IMG/VR virus record: IMGVR_UViG_3300005842_000013 | Location: 1-60,109 of that record | Length of the DNA: 60,109 nt | DNA from: a virus | Reading direction: 5' to 3' (one strand) | Shown: one piece after another, positions 23,549 to 30,698 of the stretch | Numbering within the stretch: position 1 is the stretch's first letter | How the letters are laid out: each line of letters starts with the position of its first letter | Notes under the pieces: generated by a model | Told to the model about the DNA's origin: nothing | The model's input: the letters and a program-made list of their open reading frames with translations, nothing else | The model's database searches: none | Program-made: the position numbers and the translations under genes

Positions 23549-23583
23549 GACGGAATAATACGGATATACAGGCAGCTTGTCCA
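23549..23583 (-). promoter_or_regulatory. Leftward early promoter (leaderless) with operator copy 1
   Basis: On the minus strand TGGACA (23578-23583), 17 bases, TATTAT (23555-23560), then 6 bases to ATG at 23548. Both hexamers match the consensus at 5 of 6 positions. The spacer and -10 hold the operator copy CTGTATATCCGTAT (23558-23571). With initiation about 7 bases after the -10, the transcript would begin at the ATG. Confidence 0.75.
23558..23571 (-). promoter_or_regulatory. Operator copy 1, leftward side
   Basis: CTGTATATCCGTAT on the minus strand. It matches the rightward copy CTGATATATCCGTAT on the plus strand (23661-23675), so the two sites are inverted about the centre of the switch. 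A perfect palindrome with the same TCCGTAT half-site occurs at 28470-28486. Repressor or Cro binding is inferred. Confidence 0.65.
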
Positions 23584-23653
23584 GAGGAAAATGAGGCTTT
23601 GGCAATAAATTATGCGGTTTGGGCGTAACTAGGCGTATATAGGCAACTTAGCC

Positions 23654-23689
23654 TTGCATTCTGATATATCCGTATCGCACAATCTGCCT
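23654..23689 (+). promoter_or_regulatory. Rightward repressor promoter with operator copy 2
   Basis: A weak -35 TTGCAT (23654-23659) and -10 CACAAT (23678-23683) are spaced by 18 bases, with 6 bases to the GTG at 23690. The operator CTGATATATCCGTAT (23661-23675) lies between them. The layout mirrors the leftward promoter: operator in the spacer and a start codon at the expected transcript start. Confidence 0.5.
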
Positions 23690-24148
23690 GTGCAGCATTC
23701 TGTCGGGGCAGTCATCAGGGCCGTGCGTGAAGCCGAACCGTTCTGGAATCAGACGGAGCTGGCGCAGCGTGCTGATGTGGCCATCAGTACGGTGGTGAAC
23801 ATCGAAAAGGGCCGGAATTTCGAGCAGGATTCGCTGCGCAAACTCGTGGCGGCACTGAAAGAAAAGGATCGCGACCGTAGGTTGCAGGCCTTGGTTGCGC
23901 CGGAACCACCCAGAACAGCGATCTCAACTACTGACCTTGTTGCAGCGGGGCGGAACATAGCGACAGGAGTAGCCGAGATGCCAGATGCGGAGGACCCAGA
24001 TTTCCAATTGGTTCGAGCGATCTACATACGCACCAAGGCCCTCGGCCCTGGTGAGCACGAGGAGTTCATGCGACGTGTTCTGGCGGCGGGGAACGTACGT
24101 CGTGTAGAGGGGAAGGAGCGACACGTAAAAAAAGCGAGGAGGCGATGA
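23690..24148 (+). CDS. Phage repressor (XRE-type HTH, no peptidase domain)
   Basis: A 152-residue protein with an HTH (NQTELAQRADVAISTVVNIEKGR, residues about 19-41) and a helical C-terminal part with no S24 protease motif. It is transcribed opposite to the Cro-like gene across a shared operator region, so is the likely lysogeny repressor. GTG 23690 is preferred over the TTG at 23654, which would put the operator inside the gene. Stop overlaps the PAS gene start (ATGA). Confidence 0.8.
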   Translation: MQHSVGAVIRAVREAEPFWNQTELAQRADVAISTVVNIEKGRNFEQDSLRKLVAALKEKDRDRRLQALVAPEPPRTAISTTDLVAAGRNIATGVAEMPDAEDPDFQLVRAIYIRTKALGPGEHEEFMRRVLAAGNVRRVEGKERHVKKARRR

Positions 24149-24594
24149 CCACGCCTTCGTCGACGTTACACGTCATTCGGTGCGGCGGTGGTCGCGGACC
24201 TACATGGACGGGCACATGCAGGCCTGCTGACGCACCGAAAGACGCGATGCTGACGCGGTATCAGTGGACTGCGTCATTGCAGGGGTATGTCTTGTGGATT
24301 GACCCTGCTTGGGAACGGTGGATGGGATTATCTCCAGGCTCGTGGCGCCGGGACGCGTGGGTGCAATCCATCGCGCCCAGCGACCGCGAGCAAGTGGTGG
24401 CGCATCATCTGCGGAGTCTGCGATATCGCGCGGCGGCGACGTTTACCTGTCACGTCGTCCGCAACGGGACACAGCCTCGTGTGCAGATGACGGTGATTCC
24501 AGTCGTACTGGCGGGACGAGTCGCGGGCGCTCGCGGTTGGATCGACGTGGTAGCGGCGTCGATCAGGCAAGAATTTTCGGTCAATCGCGGATAA
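24145..24594 (+). CDS. PAS-domain protein coupled to repressor
   Basis: A 149-residue protein. YQWTASLQGYVLWIDPAWER, then SPGSWRRDAWVQSIAPSDRE, then FTCHVVRNG...VTVIPVVLAG...GWIDVV, is the strand-helix-strand order of a PAS fold, in particular the variant found before histidine kinases. It has no output domain. It overlaps the repressor gene as ATGA. A ligand, redox or partner-binding sensor is inferred; PAS domains are rare in phages. Confidence 0.7.
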   Translation: MTTPSSTLHVIRCGGGRGPTWTGTCRPADAPKDAMLTRYQWTASLQGYVLWIDPAWERWMGLSPGSWRRDAWVQSIAPSDREQVVAHHLRSLRYRAAATFTCHVVRNGTQPRVQMTVIPVVLAGRVAGARGWIDVVAASIRQEFSVNRG

Positions 24595-24627
24595 TCGGGG
24601 TACAGACGTCGATGCTTTGACGTTATA

Positions 24628-24658
24628 GTCAGGTGGGGCACGGTTGCCCCAGTCTGAC
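24628..24658 (+). terminator. Stable hairpin after PAS gene
   Basis: GTCAG (24628-24632), GGGGCA (24635-24640), loop CGGT, TGCCCC (24645-24650) and CTGAC (24654-24658) form a two-part stem. It lies 34 bases after the PAS stop. No T-run follows. It may act with the next hairpin in termination or mRNA stability. Confidence 0.4.
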
Positions 24659-24684
24659 CCCGCTGCACCATTCCACATTCACAC

Positions 24685-24722
24685 GCTGAGGGCTCGTCCT
24701 GCAACGGTCCTCAGCCATTTTT
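24685..24722 (+). terminator. Rho-independent-like terminator after repressor-PAS operon
   Basis: GCTGAGG (24685-24691) pairs with CCTCAGC (24709-24715) and is followed by CATTTTT. The loop is large at 17 bases. It would separate the repressor-PAS unit from the lysogenic conversion genes. Confidence 0.55.
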
Positions 24723-24779
24723 CACTATCTGTCTGAGTGTGCCTGTTTCGCCCACGGCACGCAACCAGAAAGAATACGC

Positions 24780-25013
24780 ATGTCCAAAAACGCGGACGGT
24801 GTCGGGCGGAGTACGCAAACAAAGACCTCAATCCTCGTGGAATCCATTCGCCGGCTGCTGTGGTTCAGCGCAACAATCGGCGCCATCGCATCCGTGGTCA
24901 TTGCGGTCAAGAACGTCGGGCAACCCGATCCATTGACTGGCCTCGTCATCTCGTTTTCGCTCGGGCCCTATGTCGCGGCACGGGCGTGGGATGAACTCTT
25001 TCCTGGAGAATAA
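24780..25013 (+). CDS. Small membrane protein
   Basis: A 77-residue protein with a basic N-terminus, one hydrophobic helix (residues about 26-44, LLWFSATIGAIASVVIAV) and a second weakly hydrophobic part (LVISFSLGPYVAARAW). Not recognised. The next gene begins 3 bases after its stop; it heads the block between repressor and integrase. Confidence 0.6.
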   Translation: MSKNADGVGRSTQTKTSILVESIRRLLWFSATIGAIASVVIAVKNVGQPDPLTGLVISFSLGPYVAARAWDELFPGE

Positions 25014-25016
25014 GAC

Positions 25017-25496
25017 GTGGCTGGACTCTCAGCCTTGGTGTGGCTCTGCGCCATTGGCATCTTCATCGGTGGCCTGGCGCGGATCATTCAGAAGCGCGTC
25101 GTCAACGGCCTGTTGTTGATCGGCGTGAGTGTCGTCATCTGGCTATTCTCGCTCGCCATGTTGGCCGATTCGGCGCCGACGCGGGCGACACAACCGCCTC
25201 GATCAACAATCGCCGATGATCTTGAGGTGGTCACGCCGTCCTGGAAACGTCAGGATGGCCAAGTCATCTGGGATATTACCCTGCATAATAAGAACGCGAG
25301 CGCAGCCTATGCGGATATTCAATACCGGACGACGTATCGTGCGCCATCTGGGACTGAGGTCACCGCCCATCGCGGCACGATCTTCGAAGTCTTGAAACCG
25401 GGCGAGACGCGTCAATGGCGGCAACTGCAGGACGGATTCGTGAATGATCAGGCCATTACGGCGGGTTTCGAGATTGTGAGTGCGACACGACGATGA
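25017..25496 (+). CDS. Membrane-anchored protein with FxLYD-like exported domain
   Basis: A 159-residue protein. Two hydrophobic helices (about 5-23 and 29-52) precede an exported-type beta domain (LEVVTPSWKRQDGQVIWDIT...LKPGETRQWRQL), close in pattern to FxLYD domains of lipoproteins. The start is GTG at 25017. It may be a lysogeny-expressed envelope protein. The function is not known. Confidence 0.62.
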   Translation: MAGLSALVWLCAIGIFIGGLARIIQKRVVNGLLLIGVSVVIWLFSLAMLADSAPTRATQPPRSTIADDLEVVTPSWKRQDGQVIWDITLHNKNASAAYADIQYRTTYRAPSGTEVTAHRGTIFEVLKPGETRQWRQLQDGFVNDQAITAGFEIVSATRR

Positions 25497-25690
25497 GCGC
25501 GCGCATCCTTCCGTTCGCGACGCGCGTGCGACGACGCACAGTCATCCAGCGACGAATCGAACGCACATCACTGCAACTCTCTGTCCAAACGGATGGCACG
25601 GCCTTGACCATTACGGCGCAGGATATCAGCGAGCCTGAGCCCATCTCTTCGGACGATCGCGAGGACTTTCGCCCGAACTTTCGTGACTAG
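25493..25690 (+). CDS. Small basic hypothetical protein
   Basis: A 65-residue protein. Basic N-terminus (RVRRRTVIQRRIERT), a short beta segment (LQLSVQTDGTALTITA) and an acidic end. Not recognised. ATGA overlap with the preceding gene. Confidence 0.5.
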   Translation: MSARILPFATRVRRRTVIQRRIERTSLQLSVQTDGTALTITAQDISEPEPISSDDREDFRPNFRD

Positions 25691-25728
25691 CATTCGGGTA
25701 GTGGCCCATGGGACAGTGGTCGATAACA

Positions 25729-25748
25729 CGATCACAACGCAGTGATCG
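25729..25748. repeat. Inverted repeat in leader of secreted protein
   Basis: CGATCAC (25729-25735) and GTGATCG (25742-25748) flank a 6-base centre, upstream of the SD-bearing hairpin at 25752. It may be a regulator site or an RNA stem. Confidence 0.35.
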
Positions 25749-25751
25749 ATG

Positions 25752-25773
25752 GCTCCCCCAGAAAGGAGGGAGC
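25752..25773 (+). promoter_or_regulatory. Ribosome-site hairpin
   Basis: GCTCCC (25752-25757) pairs with GGGAGC (25768-25773) around a 10-base loop. The ribosome site AGGAGG (25764-25769) is half in the stem. ATG follows at 25779. Folding would mask the ribosome site, so translation could be regulated. Confidence 0.45.
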
Positions 25774-25778
25774 TTCTC

Positions 25779-26339
25779 ATGAAGATGTCCTCGCTTCTCG
25801 TGGCGGCCTCACTTGTCCTGATCTCGAGCACACAGGTCCTCGCGCAGACCGCGCCCTGTCAGGTGCCACCGAATTTCAACCCCTATACCGATGTGGCGCC
25901 CGATAGCTGTCGCAATGACGGCTTCGTGCCGTATCAGGTGGCCGCTGGTGAGTTCGCGCCGGCCGCGTTCATTTTTGCGGGTGGCGTGGTGAACGCCGAG
26001 ACGCTCGCCTATTTGGATCTGACGAACGGTAGTAGCTACGCCCAGCGCGTCGACGTCGAGATCCAGTTGGTGGATAAGACGGTCCTCCGCACCTTCGTCC
26101 TGCCACCAAAGCCGACGCGTCCGTCGCTGTCGCAGGATCCGAGTGCGGCGCCGTTCGCGTCGATCAATCTGAGTGAGGACCCGGCCCTGCGCGGACTGGC
26201 CCTGTCGTTTGCGGTGCAGGTGACCTTCGAGCGGCTGGGGAGCGCCACACTGACCATGCGCCCCGCCGCGGCTCCGTGGTCCTCGGCGATCACGGTCACG
26301 CCGCATATCGTCGATCTCCCGAAACCCGTTCACGACTAA
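25779..26339 (+). CDS. Secreted protein with signal peptide
   Basis: A 186-residue protein. The first 23 residues, KMSSLLVAASLVLISSTQVLA, form a classical signal peptide with likely cleavage after VLA. The mature protein begins QTAPCQVPPNF and is beta-rich. It has two early Cys that could pair (CQVPP, SCRND). No family recognised. It lies just before the glycosyltransferase gene. Confidence 0.68.
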   Translation: MKMSSLLVAASLVLISSTQVLAQTAPCQVPPNFNPYTDVAPDSCRNDGFVPYQVAAGEFAPAAFIFAGGVVNAETLAYLDLTNGSSYAQRVDVEIQLVDKTVLRTFVLPPKPTRPSLSQDPSAAPFASINLSEDPALRGLALSFAVQVTFERLGSATLTMRPAAAPWSSAITVTPHIVDLPKPVHD

Positions 26340-26445
26340 TCGGCCTCAGCGACAAGCCCGCGGGGGCGGGTGGGAGTCGCGTGCATGGTGCCCTGACCAT
26401 CATGTGCGTGGCTCCCCGTCGCTGACGTGCGTCTGAGAGGCGCCC

Positions 26446-27294
26446 ATGACGCCCGATCTGTCACTCATCATCTGCACGCACAACCGTGCGTCCGCGCTCC
26501 GACACTGCCTCCAAGTCCTGACCCATCAGCGGTATAACGCGCGGCGGTGGGAACTGGTCATCGTGGAGAACGCCTGCACCGATGATACGAGCGTCGTTGT
26601 GGCTGAGATCGAAGGCCATCTGGCTTATACATTCGTGCGCGAACCACGGATCGGCCAAGCGCGCGCCCGCAATGCCGGCGTCCGAGCGGCTAGGGCCCCA
26701 ATCCTCGCGTTCACCGACGATGACTGCTACGTCTCGACCGATTACGTGCTGCGCATGATGGACGCGTTTCAGTGTCCGACGATCGGCTACGTCGGTGGAC
26801 AGGTCCAGCTCCATGATCACACCGATGCGCCCGAGACGATCCAGACGCGCCCCTACCCGCTGGAGTTCGGTCCCGGACTGATCATGCATCCCGGTGATAT
26901 CCACGGGGCGAACATGGCCTGCCGGCGAGCGGTGTGGGAGCGGATCGGCGGGTTCGATGAGAGGCTCGGCCCTGGCACCAGGTTCGTCTGCGATGACGTC
27001 GACTTCCTCTGTCGGGCCTCGCTAGCCGGCTACGATGGGCTGTATGATCCACTTCCGCTGGTGCGGCATCATCACGGACGTAAACCTGGACGTGATGTCG
27101 ATCGCCTCCACAGGGCCTACGCACGGGGACGTGGGGCCTACTACATGAAGGGCTGTCTGCATTCTGAGGCACGGCGGGAATTCGCGGCCCATTGGTACTG
27201 GCATCTGCGGACACAGGCGAAGCGTCGGCGCTTCGGCGAGATGGCGCACGAGTTGGTGGCGGCGGCAGAATTCGCAGTGAGGTATCCGTGGTAA
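26446..27294 (+). CDS. Family 2 glycosyltransferase
   Basis: A 282-residue GT-A protein: LSLIICTHNRASALRHCL (5-22), LVIVENACTDDTS, then the metal-binding TDDDCYV (about 91-97) and later FDERLGPGTRFVCDDVDF, the standard GT2 path. No membrane helices, so it transfers a sugar in the cytoplasm, onto lipid carrier, protein or glycan. Placed between a secreted protein and the integrase, it may modify host surface sugars in lysogens. Confidence 0.85.
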   Translation: MTPDLSLIICTHNRASALRHCLQVLTHQRYNARRWELVIVENACTDDTSVVVAEIEGHLAYTFVREPRIGQARARNAGVRAARAPILAFTDDDCYVSTDYVLRMMDAFQCPTIGYVGGQVQLHDHTDAPETIQTRPYPLEFGPGLIMHPGDIHGANMACRRAVWERIGGFDERLGPGTRFVCDDVDFLCRASLAGYDGLYDPLPLVRHHHGRKPGRDVDRLHRAYARGRGAYYMKGCLHSEARREFAAHWYWHLRTQAKRRRFGEMAHELVAAAEFAVRYPW

Positions 27295-28424
27295 CAGCAC
27301 GCGGGAAGCGCACGCTCATCTCTGACGGCCTGTATTCCGACGCGATCGGACTCTCAGCCGTCGTGAAAGTCGGCAAGCGTCAGAAGGAGAAGCGCTTCCC
27401 GAAAGGCACGCCGATCAAAGAGATCCGCGAGTGGCAGACGAACATGCGCGCGGCCCTCACCAAGAAGCGCGGCAAGGCGAGAGGCCCCGTAGGACGCGGG
27501 ACATTCGCCTCAGATGTCGAGCGCTTCCTGACCACCGTGACGAAACGTCCCAGCTATGGATCGGCGCAAGCGTGCTTGAATGCGTGGACGGAAGCCTTCG
27601 GGGATCGGCGGCGATCGACCATCACCCTCGCTGACTATCAAACCGTGATGGATGGCTGGCAACGGACGGAAGAACATCCCGACGGACGCTATTCCGGCTC
27701 GATGTTGAATCACTGCAAGGATTGGCTGGTCGAACTCTATCGCACGCTGGACGAATGCGACGATGCCGACAACGTGGCGACGAAGCTCCGACGACACGCA
27801 CAAGCCCCAGCGGAACCACGCGCCATTCCCGATGAGATCGTCGATGAGATCCTGGACGCGATGCTGCCCAGCAAGGCCAGAGCGTGCTGTAAGGTGCTGG
27901 CGCATGTCGGGATGCCCCCAGCCCGTCAGCGTCGGCTCAAGCCTACGCAGCTCGATCTGAAGAACAAGACGGTCTTCCTCGTCCGCCGACGTAAAGGCGG
28001 AGGCACCGAAGAGAAGACCTTCCCGCTCACCGCAAAAGGTGTAGCGGCCTTCGAAGAGTTCGTGGCGATGAACGCGTGGGGTGGGGTGACCAAAGAATCG
28101 ATCTATACCTGCTTCCTGCGCGGCGTTGGCGCGGCGAATAGGGCGCGCGCGAAGGCCGGGCTCCCGCTCATCCCCCCACTGCGGCCCTACGATCTCCGCC
28201 ACACGTTCGGCGCCAAGGTGTACCGCAAGACGGGCGACCTCGGCGCGGCTGCCGCATTGCTCGATGTGACGCTGGAAACCGCGAAGCGCTACACGCTATC
28301 GGCGGTACCCGTGCGACTTGCCAAAGCCGTTGAAGCACTGGACGACGAGGCCACGCCACCAGCCTCAGAATCCCAGCCAAAAGAACCGGCCAAGCCGGCC
28401 CTGCAGATCGTGTCTAGGCGCTAG
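27288..28424 (+). CDS. int: Tyrosine recombinase (phage integrase)
   Basis: A 378-residue protein. The catalytic domain has RPYDLRHTFGAKV and a C-terminal ETAKRYTLSAV with the likely nucleophile Tyr. The usual first His of HxLRH is Tyr here, and the Gly-His before the Tyr box is Leu-Asp, so this is a divergent member. It integrates phage DNA at attP. GTG 27288 overlaps the previous stop and follows a GAGG site. Confidence 0.87.
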   Translation: MVTARGKRTLISDGLYSDAIGLSAVVKVGKRQKEKRFPKGTPIKEIREWQTNMRAALTKKRGKARGPVGRGTFASDVERFLTTVTKRPSYGSAQACLNAWTEAFGDRRRSTITLADYQTVMDGWQRTEEHPDGRYSGSMLNHCKDWLVELYRTLDECDDADNVATKLRRHAQAPAEPRAIPDEIVDEILDAMLPSKARACCKVLAHVGMPPARQRRLKPTQLDLKNKTVFLVRRRKGGGTEEKTFPLTAKGVAAFEEFVAMNAWGGVTKESIYTCFLRGVGAANRARAKAGLPLIPPLRPYDLRHTFGAKVYRKTGDLGAAAALLDVTLETAKRYTLSAVPVRLAKAVEALDDEATPPASESQPKEPAKPALQIVSRR

Positions 28425-28469
28425 ACGCGAAATAGTCGCGCGACATGTTACGATTCTTCTGGATTTGGC

Positions 28470-28496
28470 ATACGGACATTCCGTATAATATCGTCC
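28470..28496 (+). promoter_or_regulatory. Operator palindrome and leaderless promoter for accessory operon
   Basis: ATACGGA CAT TCCGTAT (28470-28486) is a perfect 7-3-7 palindrome and shares TCCGTAT with the two switch operators. A perfect TATAAT (28484-28489) overlaps its right arm and is 7 bases before ATG at 28497. The -35 is weak. So the transcript would start at or near the ATG, and the switch protein probably controls this operon. Confidence 0.7.
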
Positions 28497-28877
28497 ATGT
28501 CACGCAAGATTCTCTACAGCCCTAACTTCGGCGCTGGCTGGACCACGTGGAATACCGGCCTCCCGATCGAGGCCCAGCGCTACATGTTGACCTATCAGCC
28601 GATCATAGAGGCAGTCGAACGCGGCGAATCGATCGAGCCTGATGGCCACTGGTCTGTCGAGAACGGTGGCGAACAGTCTTTCAGCAGGGGTGGTGGCATA
28701 CACCCGCTCCTTGAACAACTCGGACGCGAGATGCATGAGAAGTTCGGCGTCACGAGTGCGTGCTTCCTCGGCGCCGATGGACTCCGCGTTGCTGAAGTAG
28801 ACGGCGAAGTCCGCATCAATGAGTACGATGGCTCAGAGAGCATCGAGGAGCGTGGCGAGTACCACGGATGGCTCTGA
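28497..28877 (+). CDS. Hypothetical protein behind an operator-like promoter
   Basis: A 126-residue protein. ILYSPNFGAGWTTWNTGL, then a helix (QPIIEAVERGES), then LEQLGREMHEKFG and a strand-rich tail (LRVAEVDGEVRINEYDGSE). No family recognised. ATG directly follows the TATAAT box by 7 bases, so it is likely leaderless. The next HTH gene overlaps its end by 10 bases. Confidence 0.7.
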   Translation: MSRKILYSPNFGAGWTTWNTGLPIEAQRYMLTYQPIIEAVERGESIEPDGHWSVENGGEQSFSRGGGIHPLLEQLGREMHEKFGVTSACFLGADGLRVAEVDGEVRINEYDGSESIEERGEYHGWL

Positions 28878-29068
28878 AACCAGCTTCGATTCAGGCCCTC
28901 CGAAAGAGGCTACGCGAGAACACGGCTCAGTTCGGCGCTAGGTTTGGTCGGTCTGGACGCACAATTGAGGATTGGGAGCAGGGCCGTGCTCATCCAGACC
29001 GACTCGTTCAGCGCTTGATGCAGGAACTCGCCACGGGCCTTGAGAAGAACAAGAAGGGACGACGATGA
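28868..29068 (+). CDS. XRE-like HTH protein
   Basis: A 66-residue protein. IQALRKRLRENTAQFGARFG, then RSGRTIEDWEQGRAHPDRLV, matches an XRE-type HTH in which the third helix reads TIEDWEQGR. The basic tail ends KNKKGRR. It may autoregulate the accessory operon or pair with the upstream gene. Confidence 0.65.
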   Translation: MALKPASIQALRKRLRENTAQFGARFGRSGRTIEDWEQGRAHPDRLVQRLMQELATGLEKNKKGRR

Positions 29069-29850
29069 GCGAACTCGCGATTCCATATCGGCCTATCCTG
29101 CGATCGGTCGTGGGATCAACCGTGCATGGCCTGAACGTCCAAGATGGGATCGAAGATCGCGACGAGATGGCCGTCTGCATCGAGGACTACGACGCCGCGC
29201 AGGGGCTGTCGGCGCCATTCGAGCAGTACATCTACCGGACCGCAGCCATTCGTGAGGGCAAGCATGACGCGAAGTCGCGCGGCGGCGATCTCGACCTCGT
29301 CGTCTACAGCCTGCGGAAATGGCTACGGCTCGCCCTAAACGGCAATCCGACCATTCTGCTCCTGCTGTTCGCTCCGCCGATGGAGAGTGACGCCCGCGGT
29401 TCTCAGCTTCGTGAACTAGCGCCGTCCATCGTGAGTCGTCGTGCCGGCCGCGCGTTCCTCGGCTACCTCGAAGCGCAGCGTCAACGACTCGTCGGCGAGC
29501 GCGGCGGCAAAGACGTCAACCGTCCAGAGTTGGTCGAGAAATACGGCTTTGACACCAAGTACGCTATGCACATGCTCCGTCTCGGTTTTCAGGGCGTCGA
29601 GTTGATGGAGACTGGCAAGTTGACCCTGCCGATGTGCGAGCCAGAGCGATTGTGGCTCCGAGGTGTGCGGACCGGCGAATCCAGTCTTCAGGAAGTGCTG
29701 ACGCGAGCTGGCGAACTCAGGGCACGGCTTGAAGACCTGCTCGACACATCACCATTGCCCGAGAAGCCGGATTACGACCTGGTCGATCGCTGGATGCTGA
29801 ACACCTACTGGGAAACGTGGAAAGCTCGTTCGTTCCAGTTCGCAGCATAA
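29065..29850 (+). CDS. Predicted nucleotidyltransferase (DNA pol beta-like, RlaP-type)
   Basis: A 261-residue protein. SVVGSTVHGLNV, followed by DGIEDRDEMAVCIEDY, is the GS...G...D..D-type core of minimal nucleotidyltransferases, and the layout resembles the RNA-repair-associated group that often accompanies RNA ligases. The C-terminal half is helical. The phage also encodes an RNA ligase at 21930-22598. Substrate is not known. Confidence 0.68.
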   Translation: MSELAIPYRPILRSVVGSTVHGLNVQDGIEDRDEMAVCIEDYDAAQGLSAPFEQYIYRTAAIREGKHDAKSRGGDLDLVVYSLRKWLRLALNGNPTILLLLFAPPMESDARGSQLRELAPSIVSRRAGRAFLGYLEAQRQRLVGERGGKDVNRPELVEKYGFDTKYAMHMLRLGFQGVELMETGKLTLPMCEPERLWLRGVRTGESSLQEVLTRAGELRARLEDLLDTSPLPEKPDYDLVDRWMLNTYWETWKARSFQFAA

Positions 29851-29866
29851 GCAGGAGCCTAGAGCC

Positions 29867-30172
29867 ATGACCGACGACGCCCGTGAACCAGCCAGCGTGT
29901 TCATCCAATGGAAGGGCACCGACGTCTGTCTCGACTTCCACTGCTTCAAGTGCAACACGTTCGCGCATCTCGATGCCGACTTCGCCTACTACCTGAAGTG
30001 CCCGACGTGCGGACAGTACTACGCGATGCCGAGCACGGTCAGCCTGCTGGCGATCGACCCACCAGACTCGCCATGCGTAAAGGTCCCGGATGGGCCTGAA
30101 CAGAATCTCGACGACATGGGCTGGACTGCCCAACCCGCTCGAACCGTGCAGTACGTGGGAGAGGAAGCATGA
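29867..30172 (+). CDS. Zinc-ribbon-like protein
   Basis: A 101-residue protein. CFKCNTFAHLD... and ...LKCPTCGQYY give two C-x2-C knuckles about 20 residues apart, a zinc ribbon. The rest is unremarkable. No function assigned. It follows the nucleotidyltransferase gene by 16 bases. Confidence 0.65.
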   Translation: MTDDAREPASVFIQWKGTDVCLDFHCFKCNTFAHLDADFAYYLKCPTCGQYYAMPSTVSLLAIDPPDSPCVKVPDGPEQNLDDMGWTAQPARTVQYVGEEA

Positions 30173-30669
30173 AGGACGATGAACTCGCCGCGATCAAGGC
30201 ACGGGTAGAATCCACGCCAGAAGGGCCATGGCGCACGTATCCCAATCCGATGCGGTCGGATGGCGTGTTCGTCGCACAGGATCGACCGCCCACGTTCTAT
30301 GCCGGGACAATCCAGCCGACTGCGGTGCCTGACGGCGCATGGGGGCTAAACTGTCAGGTCGAGCCTGCGGTCGGCGAATTCATCGCATCAGCCCGCACTG
30401 ACGTGCCGGCGCTCCTTGCTGAGATCGACCGGCTCAAGGCACATGGTATCCCAGCCCACCAGCGCGAACTCGCCGAACGGCTGGTGAGCATGGGACACGC
30501 GTGGTTCAAGGACGGAAAGACCGGAACGGAGTCACTGATGAACGCCGCTCCGATCTTGAGCGCGATGACCTACCTACTTGATGATTTGGCCCACGGTCGG
30601 ACAGAACCGCGGACCTACTACCAGATCAACGACGACCAGAAAGGGCTGGCAGCCCAGAGTGGCACCTAA
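30169..30669 (+). CDS. Ea22-like/phage accessory hypothetical protein
   Basis: A 166-residue protein. LAAIKARVESTPEGPWR and FIASARTDVPALLAEIDRLKA are hallmarks of the Ead/Ea22-like phage accessory family, which has unknown function. The C-terminal half is helical. ATGA overlap with the preceding zinc gene. Confidence 0.65.
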   Translation: MKDDELAAIKARVESTPEGPWRTYPNPMRSDGVFVAQDRPPTFYAGTIQPTAVPDGAWGLNCQVEPAVGEFIASARTDVPALLAEIDRLKAHGIPAHQRELAERLVSMGHAWFKDGKTGTESLMNAAPILSAMTYLLDDLAHGRTEPRTYYQINDDQKGLAAQSGT

Positions 30670-30698
30670 CTGTTTTGCTAAGGGAATCGCTTGCTACA

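Noticed and set aside
28497-29068. Toxin-antitoxin pair
   Set aside because: The second gene is HTH-like but the first has no toxin motif; gene overlap alone is not enough.
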